Shown here one piece after another: positions 52,947 through 64,000 of a stretch of DNA of 64,000 nucleotides. The number at the start of each line of letters is the position of its first letter. Position 1 is the first letter of the stretch. Under the pieces are notes generated by a model. It saw only the letters and a program-made list of their open reading frames with translations, made no database searches and was not told the DNA's origin. This DNA comes from Siphonodentalium dalli (taxonomy: Eukaryota > Mollusca > Scaphopoda > Gadilida > Siphonodentaliidae). Position numbers and translations under genes: made by a program. The stretch covers positions 158,528,875-158,592,874 of the forward strand of contig CP136062.1 in NCBI GenBank assembly GCA_032622095.1, written 5' to 3'.

Positions 52947-52995
52947 CCAATGGTCGCTGGACTGTCTGACTACGATACATTATTGCGGCTTAGAG
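52947..52995 (+). pseudogene. Relic of terminal-type TSP1 exon, B3 second
   Basis: Fourth copy of the relic, in its usual place before the TGA exon. Confidence 0.7.
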
Positions 52996-53069
52996 GTTTT
53001 TCATGTTATGTATGTATTTTACCATTGCAATATTCTGGTACCTTGTCTAATGTCCATTTTGTACTGTAG

Positions 53070-53224
53070 TTAATGGCAACTGGGGTGAATGGAAACCCGT
53101 CCAGCCAAAATGAGCGGGATATGACACGGAAGATCCAAGCTACGAACACATGTGTAGTGCTAAATGTGGAGGTGGGGTTAAGAAATGGGTCCGAACTTGT
53201 AACAAACCAGCACAATCGAATGGT
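53070..53224 (+). pseudogene. TSP1 exon with TGA and lost 3' end, B3
   Basis: TGA at 53111-53113 and the same 3' truncation as in B1 and B2. Confidence 0.85.
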
Positions 53225-53306
53225 CGCTTAGAGGTTTTTCATGTTATGTATGTATTTTACTATTGCAATATTATGGTACCGTGCTAATGTCAATTTTGTA
53301 CTGTAG

Positions 53307-53525
53307 CTGACGGCAATTGGGGTGAATGGAAACCCGTCCAGCCGAAAGGAGTGGGGTACGACGACACTGAGGATCCTGACGACGAACACATGTGTAGTGC
53401 TAAATGTGGAGGTGGGATTAAGAAATGGGTCCGAACTTGCAACAAACCAGCGCTATCGAACGGTGGGGCCGCTTGTAAAGGAAGGTCGAAGAAATTAAGA
53501 CCATGCAACACTAAGCCTTGTCAAG
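53307..53525 (+). CDS. TSP1 domain exon, type B2, third copy
   Basis: No difference noticed from the exons at 45130 and 49095; 219 nt, phase 1-1. It splices in frame to the terminal-type exon at 54000. Confidence 0.92.
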
Positions 53526-53999
53526 GTTTGTTTACCGCAATTAGTTATGGTCCATCAATTTTGTAAAGGTGGCAAAATTATTGCTTATTATTATATCACT
53601 GTGTGATATAGCATTGGAGGTCTGTGCAGACAGCTACCAACGATAGTTTCCGGAACAGACAAAGATAATTAACTGAAAAAAATACTGTTGTCATTAGTGA
53701 GAGACGAACGGTATGTTATAAACAATTACTTTCACCAATGCAAATTATACAGAGCATTGCTTTTTGTGACTCGTATTTAACCACATTCAATTAACTATCA
53801 ATGGATCTTTGCAGATTTGTTTTATCCACCGAATAATTTGTTAGCGACTGTTGAAGGCGTTTAAACAAATTTATAAAAACATTTTACCAAATGTAATTAT
53901 GTTTTGCCATCGACAAGTTTGTTTTTTGCCACTGGCAATTTTGGTAATTGCCAGCGCAACCTTGTATAATAAGCTAAATGGTTACCAACCTAATTTCAG

Positions 54000-54197
54000 C
54001 TGATGGTCGCTGGACTGCCTGGAAAATTGACTACAGAAAATTATTGCGGCTTAGAGATGGATTCGGAAGTGGCGGATGTACAGCTATATGTGGCGGTGGA
54101 CTGAGATACTATAAGAGAACATGTACTGGTGGTGCAAAATGTAATGGAAAGAGCGAAATGATGAGATATTGTAACATGCACTCTTGCAAAGACACAG
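54000..54197 (+). CDS. TSP1 domain exon, single-copy terminal type
   Basis: 198-nt exon after CCTAATTTCAG and before GTAGGT, phase 1-1, 66 codons. Starts A-D-G-R-W5-T-A-W8. The inserted loop is basic and hydrophobic (Y-R-K-L-L-R-L-R-D), unlike the acidic B loops. Cys at 27, 31, 42, 48, 58 and 63; CGGGL; Arg-Tyr-Tyr-Lys-Arg-Thr-Cys strand. The stretch between the third and fourth Cys is short (T-G-G-A-K) and lacks the N-K-P-A-P-x-N-G-G signature. Ends C-N-M-H-S-C-K-D-T. It resembles the broken half exon of the A units in the Tyr-Tyr-Lys strand. It is the source of the relic fragments in the B units. Confidence 0.92.
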
Positions 54198-54351
54198 GTA
54201 GGTATGGCATAGCATAGGTGAACAAATATCATGAAATCAGCAGTTTCATTAACATTTCTGGTCAGTTCCAAACTGTCTGACCCAAGAGTCACATACTCTT
54301 AAAGACTATCCTTACACTAATGTTTGTGAATCAACATGAATAAAATTGACA

Positions 54352-56154
54352 AGTGAGTATCCATATACTATGATTACTGGACGAGTTAGTAGCCAGCCAC
54401 TATGATTACTGGAGAGTGAGTAGCCAGACACTATTATTACTGGACGAGTGAGTAGCCAGACACTATGATTACTGGACGAGTGAGTATCCAGACACTATGA
54501 TTACTGGACGAGTGAGTATCCATATAAAATGATTACTGGACGAGTGAGTAGCCAGATACTATGATTACTGGACGAGTGAGTAGCCATATACTATTATTAC
54601 TGGACGAGTGAGCAGCCAGATACTATGATTACTGGACGAGTGAGTAGCCAGACACTATGATTACTGGACGAGTGAGTATCCAGACACTATGATTACTGGA
54701 TGAGTGAGTATCCAGACACTATGATTACTGGACGAGTGAGTAGCCAGATACTATGATTACTGGACGATTGAGTAGCCAGACACTATGGTTACTGGACGAG
54801 TGAGTAGCCAGACATTATGATTACTGGACGAGTGAGTAGCCATATACTATTATTACTGGACGAGTGAGTAGCCAGACACTATTATTACTGGACGAGTGAG
54901 TAGCCAGCCACTATGATTACTGGACGAGTGAGTAGTCAGCCACTATGATTACTGGACGAGTGAGTAGCCAGACACTATGATTACTGGACGAGTGAGTATC
55001 CAGACACTATGATTACTGGACGAGTAAGTAGCCAGCCACTATGATTACTGGACGAGTGAGTAGCCAGATACTATGATTACTGGACGAGTGAGCAGCCAGA
55101 CACTATGATTACTGGACGAGTGAGTATCCAGACACTATGATTACTGGACGAGTAAGTAGCCAGCCACTATGATTACTGGACGAGTGAGTAGCCAGATACT
55201 ATGATTACTGGACGATTGAATAGCAGACACTATTATTACTGGACGAGTGAGTAGCCAGACATTATGATTACTGGACGAGTGAGTAGCCAGACACTATGAT
55301 TACTGGACGAGTGAGTATCCAGACACTATGATTACTGGACGGCTGAGTATCCAGACACTATGATTACTGGACGAGTGAGTATCCAGACACTATGATTACT
55401 GGACGAGTGAGTATCCAGATACTATGATTACTGGACGAGTGAGTATCCAGACACTATGATTACTGGACGAGTGAGTAGCCAGATACTATGATTACTGGAC
55501 GACTGAGTATTCAGACACTATGATTACTGGACGAGTGAGTAGCCAGATACTATGCTTACTGGACGATTGAGTAGCCAGACACTATGGTTACTGGACGAGT
55601 GAGTAGCCAGACATTATGATTACTGGACGAGTGAGTAGCCAGCCACTATGATTACTGGACGAGTGAGTAGCCAGACACTATTATTACTGGACGAGTGAGT
55701 ATCCAGACACTATGATTACTGGACGAGTGAGTAGCCAGACATTATGATTACTGGACGAGTGAGTAGCCAGACACTATGATTACTGGAGGAGTGAGTATCC
55801 AGACACTATTATTACTGGACGAGTGAGTAGCCAGATACTATGATTACTGGACGAGTGAGTAGCCATACACTATGATTATTGGACGAGTGAGTATCCAGAC
55901 ACTATGATTAATGGACGAGTGAGTAGCCAGACACTATGATTACTGGACGAGTGAGTAGCCAGACACTATTATTACTGGACGAGTGAGTAGCCATACACTA
56001 TGATTACTGGACGAGTGAGTATCCAGACACTATGATTACTGGACGAGTGAGTAGCCAGACACTATTATTACTGGACGAGTGAGTATCCAGACACTATGAT
56101 TACTGGACGAGTAAGTATCCAGATACTATGATTACTGGACGAGTGTGGCACTCA
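54352..56154. repeat. 32-bp minisatellite, about 56 copies
   Basis: The monomer is GTGAGTAGCCAGACACTATG followed by ATTACTGGACGA. Two main variants alternate irregularly: GTAGCCAG and GTATCCAG. Further variants are CAGATACT, CAGCCACT and TATTATTACT. The register is very regular, with few indels. The array lies in the intron directly after the exon at 54000. The period is not a multiple of three and the frames are not open for long, so it is not coding. Confidence 0.97.
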
Positions 56155-57741
56155 TCTATTATTGCTGAAAATTTCAACCACATAAATGACCACTGGGAAA
56201 ATAGTGAATTTACAGATATGGCGATATCATGTATCAAATATACGTTATATTTAATTCACATTTATTTTAAAATATAGCAAAATCCTTAAAGTTGATGTTT
56301 GATTCCAATTAAATGTCATGTAAACATCTACATCTGGTATCCTGATATCAGTTATCAGCACTCGACTGCACTTAGATTAATTGAATAGAGGTTACAATCA
56401 ACTAAATATTTCCCATAGACGACAGTGTTAGGGTTAAGCCATCCCCACGATTCATTGCCCTACTGAGCCAAACTTTAAATACTTTTGCGTGTAGAACTCC
56501 ATGTCGGACATAAGATGTCAAAAAAGAAATGGTGCTTCACCATACTTATTCCTGGAAGTAAATTGGCATTTCCACAACTACCCCCCTTTTGTGCACAATA
56601 TTTTAATATTAAAAATACCCCACCCCCTACCAAATTTGACGACCAATGTAGCCGCTTGACGAACAATCCCACACAAATATCCTCGCCTAATATTGATCTC
56701 ACTTCGCCTCATATGACACCATATCCGACCAATAAGCGTCCCGTAACTTATATTATATGGACCTAAACGCGGTTTTTAAAACAGTCAATATGAAACTATT
56801 TCCATACGAAATAAGCCCATATTGGCTTCTTTAACCTACCGTTTTCGTCGACACAACTTACCAGATACACGCTCTTTATCAATGTGTTTTAAATGCTGGC
56901 GCGCGCCATTCAACGAAATAACAGGTATGTTCTTATTTCACAATCAAATAAGTTCAATATGAACCTCTGTGAACATTTAGGTCCAATATGAACCTATTTG
57001 CACGACGATATATTACCCCTTGTAGTCGCTGGTGGATAATACTCGATTTTTCTGCCATCCTCACATAATAAACAGTGATGTGGCGAGAGGGTCTCCGTTG
57101 GGTTCCCCCCCCCTGGAATTCCAAACCTGCACCCCTGAACCAGCAATATGTAAAAGTCCGAAGAATTCCATTTACATTCACCCGCCTTGAGTTCAAGCCT
57201 GAAGTTAGTGGCGTAGTGTATCTGACATTAACTTTTGCAGATTGCAGGTCCCCAGAGGGTGAATTCAGTGATTCTACACAGCACATCACAAAATTCACCC
57301 TCTGGACCTGATTCTGCATAGGCCTCATATTCTGGAAAGTATCTACAGTCTCAAATTAACATTGTTTTAGTTACTGTTCCATTCTGTTCAATTCTCTATA
57401 TCCACCAATCTGCAGACGATAAAATGCATAAACGAGGTGACTAATTTGGGTGAACATTACCAACTTCAACTGGGGAACTTCAATCTTATCCTATGTCTCC
57501 CTTAGCAGCTGAGGCTTAGACAGAATGAGTTTCAAGCGGGGTGAATTTGGTCATGCTACCACACCTATGCGCGATAGTATCACTAAATTAAACCTCTGGG
57601 ACCTCATTCTGCAAATGTCAGACACACTAAATCCAGACTTGCTCGAATTGTGAGTTGAGACGACACCACCCATTGTCGACAATGCGAAGATCATATGCCT
57701 GTCGTGTTTTAAATTTTAAATTCGAAATTATTTTTTCCCAG
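56155..57741. other. Intronic stretch with dispersed-repeat remnants
   Basis: No supported exon. The part around 56480-56770 (poly-C/T runs, CCACCCCCTACCAAATTTGA) looks like a dispersed element. The part at 57217-57632 contains a foldback structure, listed separately. Open frames of 75-124 codons on both strands overlap each other and show no recognisable domain. Confidence 0.5.
57217..57632. repeat. Foldback repeat around CCAGAGGGTGAATT
   Basis: CCAGAGGGTGAATT (57252-57265) is perfectly inverted at 57292-57305, with 26 bp between. A longer, imperfect inverted match pairs the left arm (TGTATCTGACATTAACTTTTGCAG..GCAGGTCCCCAGAGG) with 57583-57632 (AACCTCTGGGACCTCATTCTGCAAATGTCAGACACA). This suggests three related copies of one short element in alternating orientation. 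Confidence 0.55.
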
Positions 57742-57872
57742 AACATGGAGGCATGTTTTCATGGGATGACGGCGACGATGACACCGATTGGAAGGTAAAG
57801 GTCAGACTGGCGGTATGGAGTATGGTGAATGGCGTAAACACCATAGATACGGATTCAGCAAGTTCATACAAG
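57742..57872 (+). CDS. Possible downstream exon, frame uncertain
   Basis: A strong acceptor (TTTTTTCCCAG) is followed by a frame that continues phase 1 from the exon at 54000: E-H-G-G-M-F-S-W-D-D-G-D-D-D-T-D-W. The first good phase-compatible donor, CAAG|GTAAAT, is 131 nt downstream, one nt short of a phase 1-1 exon. The second half looks more protein-like in another frame (M-E-Y-G-E-W-R-K-H-H-R-Y-G-F-S-K-F). One missing base (mutation or sequence error) would unite the two halves. Alternatives are a phase 1-0 exon read straight through, or an earlier donor at 57795 (GTAAAG). No domain is recognised; acidic start, basic end. Confidence 0.35.
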
Positions 57873-58557
57873 GTAAATTCTTGCAGGGGTTTGTCATTAA
57901 GGGTGGGAGGACCTCACTTGACTTGACCATAACCACATGTGTACCATGATAATAAGCACTTGAAATATTGTTTGCTGCAAATTATGTATTTTTTTTTAGT
58001 TCTAAGCAAAAATGTTTGTTTTGTTGGATTCACTTACCCCATCACTATTATTTGTTGAATGGGTAATTATTTTAGTGGAAGATAGAAAATTTGATTATTG
58101 TTTTTGAAAACTTAGTCCGAGCACATGTTTACAGTGAATCAGGAAACAAGACATTTTGCAGTCAAATTTTCAAGGTAGATTTCTTATTTTGTTATACATT
58201 TGTCATCTACAATGTTTTTCTGCATCATTTACAGATGTGGCAACTTGTGTGCAATCTATAAATTTTAGATGGACAAAACACATTTTCAGTTTGATACTAG
58301 TTGAGATCTCCAGAACATTAAGAAAATAAAACATGAGCCCAAAAATAAAGAAAACTAACGAGCATGTCACTTTAGTTCACACGTGTTTTATGTAATACTA
58401 CACAAGGTTGATATCAGATTCATATTATGTTCTCACTTCTAAACGACCAAAATTCACGAGCGCCAAATATCATCCTAAACTGTCAATGGTAACTGCTCAC
58501 TTGCAAGCTATATAAAACCTCAAGATACGTAAGATATCCTAACTTGTTACATACACT
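57873..58557. other. AT-rich intron, nothing recognised
   Basis: T-rich non-repetitive sequence between the possible exon and the satellite. I see no exon, RNA gene or structured repeat in it. Confidence 0.5.
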
Positions 58558-61500
58558 GGATTGTCCCGGACATTTTACATGTATAATCAGTATCATATGA
58601 CTGATGAAGTGGCGGATTGTCCGGACATTTTACATGTATAATCAGTATAATATGACTGATGAAGGGGGATTGTCCGGACATTTTACATACTATACTCAGT
58701 ATCATATGAACTGATGAAGGCGGATTGTCCGGACATTTTACATATATAATCAGTATCATATGACTGATGAAGTGGCGGATTGTCCGGACATTTTACATGT
58801 ACTGATCAGTATCATATGACTGATGAAGTGGCGGATTGTCCGGACCATTTTACATGTATAATCAGTATCATATGACTGATGAATGCGGATTGTCCCGACA
58901 TTTTACATATATAATCAGTATCATATGACTAATGAAGGCGGATTGTCCGGACATTTTACATATATAATCAGTATCATATGACTGATGAAGTGGCGGGTTG
59001 TCGGACATTTTACATGTATAATCAGTATAATGATGACTGATGAAGTGGCGGATTGTCCGGACATTTTACACGTATAATCAGTATAATATGACTGATGAAG
59101 TGGCGGATTGTCCGGACATTTTACATGTATGATCAGTATCATATGACTGATGAAGTGGCGGATTGTCCGGACACTTTACATGTATAATCAGTATTATATG
59201 ACTGATGAATGCGGATTGTCCCGACATTTTACATATATAATCAGTATCATATGACTAATGAAGGCGGATTGTCCGGACATTTTACATATATAATCAGTAT
59301 CATATGACTGATGAAGTGGCGGGTTGTCCGGACATTTTACATGTATAATCAGTATAATATGACTGATGAAGTGGCGGATTGTCCGGACATTTTACACGTA
59401 TAATCAGTATAATATGACTGATGAAGTGGCGGATTGTCCGGACATTTCACATATATAATCAGTATCATATGACTGATGAAGGCGGATTGTCCGGACATTT
59501 TACATGTATAATCAGTATAATATGACTGATGAAGTGGCGGATTGTCCGGACATTTTACATATATAATCAGTATCATATGACTGATGAAGTGGCGGATTGT
59601 CCGGACATTTTTACATGTATGATCAGTATCATATGGACTGATGAAGTGGCGGATTGTCCGGACATTTTACATGTATAATCAGTATAATATGACTGATGAA
59701 GGCGGATTGTCGGACAATTTACATGTATAAATCAGTATAATATGACTCATGAAGTGGCGGATTGTCCGGACATTTTACATGTATAATCAGTATCATATGG
59801 ACTGATGAAGTGGCGGGTTGTCCGGACATTTTACATGTATAATCAGTATAATATGACTGATGAAGTGGCGGATTGTCCGGACATTTTTACATATATAAAT
59901 CAGTATCATATGACTGATGAAGTGGCGGATTGTCCGAGACATTTTACATGTATAGATCAGTATCATATGACTGATGAAGTGGCGGATTGTCCGGACATTT
60001 TACATGTATAATCAGTATATATGACTCATGAAGTGGCGGATTGTCCGGACATTTTACATGTATAATCAGTATCATATGACTGATGAAGTGGCGGATTGTC
60101 CCGGACATTTTACATGTATGATCAGTATCATATGACTGATGAAGTGGCGGATTGTCCGGACATTTTACATGTATAATCAGTATAATATGACTGATGAAGT
60201 GGCGGATTGTCCGGACATTTTACATGTATGATCAGTATCATATGACTGATGAAGTGCGGATTGTCCGGACATTTTACATGTATAATCAGTATTAATATGA
60301 CTGATGAAAGTGGCGGATTGTCCGGACATTTACATGTATACATCAGTATCATATGACTGATGAAGTGGCGGATTGTCCGGACATTTGTACATGTATAATC
60401 AGTATAATATGACTCATGAAGTGGCGGATTGTCCGGACATTTTACATGTATGATCAGTATCATATGACTGATGAAGTGGCGGATTGTCCGGACATTTTAC
60501 ATGTATAATCAGTATAATATGACTGATGAAGTGGCGGATTGTCCGGACATTTTACATGTATAATCAGTATCATATGACTGATGAAGTGGCGGATTGTCCG
60601 GACATTTTACATGTATGATCAGTATCATATGACTGATGAAGTGGCGGATTGTCCGACATTTTACATGTATAATCAGTATCATATGACTGATGAATGCGGA
60701 TTGTCCCGACATTTTACATATATAATCAGTATCATATGACTAATGAAGGCGGATTGTCGCGACATTTTACATATATAATTCAGTATCATATGACTGATGA
60801 AGTGGCGGGTTTGTCCGGACATTTTACATGTATAATCAGTATAATATGATTGATGAAGGGCGATTGTCCGGACATTTTACATATATAATCAGTACTCATA
60901 TGACTGATGAAGGCGGATTGTCCGGACATTTTACATGTATATATCAGTATAATATGACTGATGAAGTGGCGGATTGTCCGGACATTTTACATATATAATC
61001 AGTATAATATGACTGATGAAGGCGGATTGTCCGGACATTTTACATGTATAATCAAGTATCATATGACTGATGAAGGCGGATTGTCCGACATTTTACATGT
61101 ATAATCAGTATAATATGACTCATGAAGTGGCGGGTTGTCCGGACATTTTACATGTATAATCAGTATAATATGACTCATGAAGTGGCGGGTTGTCCGGACA
61201 TTTTACATGTATAATCAGTATCATATGACTCATGAAGTGGCGGATTGTCGGACACATTTTACATGTATAATCAGTATAATATGACTGATGAAGGCGGATT
61301 GTCCGGACATTTTACATGTATAATCAGTATCATATGACTCATGAAGTGGCGGGTTGTCCGGACATTTTACATGTATATATCAGTATCATGTGACTGATGA
61401 AGGCGGATTGTCCGGACATTTTACATGTATAATCAGTATAATATGACTCATGAAGGCGGATTGTCCGGACATGTTACATGTATAATCAGTATCATGTGAC

Positions 61501-64000
61501 TGATGAAGGCGGATTGTCCGGACATTTTACATGTAATAATCAGTATAATATGACTCATGAAGTGGCGGATTGTCCGGACATTTTACATGTATAATCAGTA
61601 TAATATGACTCATGAAGTGGCGGATTGTCCGGACATGTTACATGTATAATCAGTATCATGTGACTGATGAAGGCGGATTGTCCGGACATTTTACATGTAT
61701 AATCAGTATAATATGACTGATGAAGTGGCGGATTGTCGGACATTTTACATGTATAATCAGTATCATATGACTGATGAAGTGGCGGATTGTCCGGACATTT
61801 TACATGTATAATCAGTATCATATGGACTGATGAAGTGGCGGATTGTCCGGACATTTTACATGTATAATCAGTATCATATGACTGATGAAGGCGGATTGTC
61901 CGGACATTTTACATATATAATCAGTATAATATGAACTGATGAAGGCGGATTGTCCGGACAATTTTACATGTATAAATCAGTATCATATGTCTGATGAAGT
62001 GGCGGATTGGCCGGACATTTTACATGTATAATCAAGTTATAATATGACTGATGAAGGCGGATTGTCCGGACATTTTACATGTATATATCAGTATAATATG
62101 ACTCATGAAGTGGCGGATTGTCCGGACATTTTACATGTATCATCAGTATCATATGACTGATGAAGTGGCGGATTGGCCGGACATTTTACATGTATAATCA
62201 GTATCATATGACTGATGAAGTGTGCGGATTGTCCGGACATTTTACATGTATAATCAGTATAATATGACTCATGAAGTGGCGGATTGTCCCGGACATTTTA
62301 CATATATAATCAGTATCATATGACTGATGAAGTGGCGGGTTGGCCGGACATTTTACATATATAATCAGTATAATATGACTCATGAAGTGGCGGATTGTCC
62401 GGACATTTTTATATATTTAATCAGTATCATATGACTGCATGAAGTGGCGGATTGGTCCGGACATTTTACATGTATATCAATCAGTATAATAAGACTGATG
62501 AAGTGGCGGATTGTCCGGACATTTACATGTATAATCAGTATCATAATGAACTGATGAAGTGGCGGGTTGTCCGGACATTTTACATGTATAATTCAGTATC
62601 ATATGACTGATGAAGTGGCGGATTGTCCGGACATTTTACATGTATAATCAGTATAATATGACTGATGAAGTGGCGGGTTGTCCGGACATTTTACATGTAT
62701 AATCAGTATCATATGACTGATGAAGTGGCGGATTGTCCGGACATTTTACATGTATAATCAGTATAATATGACTGACGAAGTGGCGGGTTGTCCGGACATT
62801 TTTACATGTATAATCAGTATCATATGACTGATGAAGTGGCGGATTGTCCGGACATTTTACATATATAATCAGTATCATATGACTGATGAAGTGGCGATTG
62901 TCCGGACATTTTTACATGTATAATCAGTATAATATGACTCATGAAGTGGCGGATTGGCCGGACATTTTACATGTATATTCAGTATCATTGTGACTGATGA
63001 AGGCGGATTGTCCGGACATTTTACATGTATAATCAGTATAATATGACTGATGAAGTGGCGGGATTGTCCCGGAACATTTTACATGTATGATCATTTTACA
63101 TGTATGAATCATATATGACTGATGAAGTGGCGGATTGTCCGGACATTTTACATGTATAATCAGTATAATATGACTGATGAAGTGGCGGATTGTCCGGACA
63201 TTTTACATGTATGATCAGTATCATATGACTGATGAAGGCGGATTGTCCGGACATTTTACATGTATAATCAGTATAATATGACTGATGAAGTGGCGGATTG
63301 TCCGGACATTTTACACGTATAATCAGTATCATATGAATGATGAAGTGGCGGATTGTCCGGACATTTTACAGGAATAATCAGTATAATATGACTGATGAAG
63401 TGGCGGATTGTCGCGACATTTACATGTATAATCAGTATCATATGACTGATGAAGTGGCGGATTGTCCGGACATTTTACATGTATAATCAGTATAATATGA
63501 CTCATGAAGTGGCGGATTGTCCGGACATTTTACTATGTATGATCAGTATCATATGACTGATGAGTGGCGGATTGTCCGGACATTTTTACATGTATAATCA
63601 GTATAATATGACTGATGAAGTGGCGGATTGTCCGGACATCTTTTACATGTATAATCAGTATCATATGACTGATGAAGTGCGGATTGTCCGGACATTTTAC
63701 ATGTATGATCAGTATCATATGACTGATGAAGTGGCGGATTGTCCGGACATTTTACATGTATAATCAGTATCATATGACTGATGAATGCGGATTGTCCCCG
63801 ACATTTTACATATATAATCAGTATCATATGACTAATGAAGGCGGATTGTCCGGACATTTTACATATATAATCAGTATCATATGACTGATGAAGTGGCGGG
63901 TTGTCCGGACATTTTACATGTATAATCAGTATATGATGATTGATGAAGGCGGATTGTCCGGAACATTTTACATATATAATCCAGTATCATATGACTGATG
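58558..64000. repeat. Satellite of 53-55-bp monomers, about 100 copies, runs off window
   Basis: The monomer is GGATTGTCCGGACATTTTAC, then ATGTATAATCAGTATAATAT, then GACTGATGAAGTGGC (55 bp); shorter forms have GATGAAGGC or GATGAATGC (53 bp). Each monomer chains three palindromes: TGTCCGGACA, TACATGTA, and ATCAG...TCATATGA...CTGAT. Variants TATAATATG and TATCATATG tend to alternate. Single-base indels are frequent. Open frames on both strands (repeating C-P-D-N-P-P-L-H-Q-S on the minus strand) are by-products of the repeat. Confidence 0.97.

Larger units (their letters stand above)
51510..53999 (+). repeat. B-unit copy B3, rearranged
   Basis: Begins like B1 (intron 51510-51978). At TTATGTATGTA|TAAACCCACTTGCC it skips about 0.6 kb that in B1 holds the first TSP1 exon. 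It then runs through the relic exon, a recombinant TSP1 exon (52258), the full B1-type downstream intron, the TAAACCCACTTGCC segment a second time (near 52793), a second relic, the TGA exon, and the B2-type exon. After 53526 it continues through AAGCTAAATGG to the single-copy acceptor at 53999. This probably shows the arrangement from which the tandem junction AAGCTAAA|GTTATC of B1/B2 was derived. Confidence 0.88.
133..57872 (+). other. Multi-exon TSP1-repeat gene, partial at both ends
   Basis: This entry groups the exons listed separately below. Nineteen intact exons (six 54-nt linkers, six 216-nt A-type TSP1, three B1-type, three B2-type, one terminal type) all lie on the + strand, all have AG acceptors and GT donors, and all are phase 1-1. 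Every neighbouring pair therefore joins in frame: the split codon is a G from the donor side plus TA, TT or CT from the acceptor side, giving Val or Ala. The intact exons sum to about 1041 codons. TSP1 arrays are normally extracellular or secreted, acting in adhesion, matrix assembly or cell guidance. No start codon, signal peptide, transmembrane segment, stop or other domain type is visible, so the family (hemicentin-like, SCO-spondin-like, coadhesin-like, ADAMTS-like) cannot be chosen. That all exons belong to one transcript is inference from phase and orientation. Confidence 0.7.

Noticed and set aside
54352-56154. CRISPR array
   Set aside because: The 32-bp units are contiguous without unique spacers, and the context is a eukaryotic intron.
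56475-56766. Overlapping 75-93-codon frames on both strands
   Set aside because: Mutually overlapping, no domain, homopolymer-rich; probably part of a dispersed repeat.
58547-63857. Many minus-strand open frames of 60-111 codons with repeated Cys-Pro-Asp-Asn-Pro-Pro
   Set aside because: Direct by-product of the 53-55-bp satellite. The period is not a multiple of three and frames shift at every indel.

Overview
This window is eukaryotic, from an invertebrate animal genome. It is AT-rich and intron-dominated, with no compact operon-like coding. The only coding sequence I can support is a series of small exons on the + strand for thrombospondin type-1 (TSP1) domains. All intact exons are symmetric phase 1-1, the class expected for shuffled and duplicated extracellular modules. 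The repeat landscape (AAGGTCAAGGTCA-type dispersed repeats, foldback elements, large satellites) would fit a mollusc or another lophotrochozoan, but that is inference and no species can be named. One gene appears to span the whole window, with both ends outside it.

Region 1 (1-43555) holds six head-to-tail copies (A1-A6) of a unit of about 7445 bp. Each unit carries a 54-nt Pro/Thr-rich linker exon, a broken half TSP1 exon with several lesions, an intact 216-nt TSP1 exon, and introns full of nested repeats. These include a degenerate 35-40-bp minisatellite, a 252-bp tandem pair, a CA/TA-rich tract and a foldback/MITE-like element. A1 and A2 are almost identical. A5 contains a diverged block of about 3 kb, and A6 is the copy most like region 2.

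Region 2 (43556-53999) holds three copies (B1-B3) of a unit of 3965 bp. It reuses about 1.7 kb of the A-unit intron but carries a different pair of TSP1 exons of 216 and 219 nt. It also carries a TSP1 exon killed by a TGA codon and a fragment of the TSP1 exon that sits intact at 54000. B3 is rearranged: the first exon is lost and a recombinant exon has been gained.

Region 3 (54000-64000) starts with a single diverged TSP1 exon of 198 nt. It is followed by a 32-bp minisatellite of about 56 copies, then about 1.6 kb of mixed dispersed repeat, then a possible further exon at 57742 with an unsettled reading frame. It ends in a satellite of 53-55-bp monomers (about 100 copies) that runs off the right edge.

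Spliced in order, the intact exons give (linker-TSP1)x6, (TSP1-TSP1)x3, TSP1, about 1041 residues, with a compatible reading phase at every junction. The domains keep six cysteines, a WxxW motif and a CGGG turn. They carry an unusual 18-21-residue insertion between the second Trp and the first Cys, and they lack the Ser/Thr of the O-fucose motif. The main point of interest is a TSP1 gene caught in repeated rounds of exon-plus-intron amplification, with live, dying and dead exon copies side by side.
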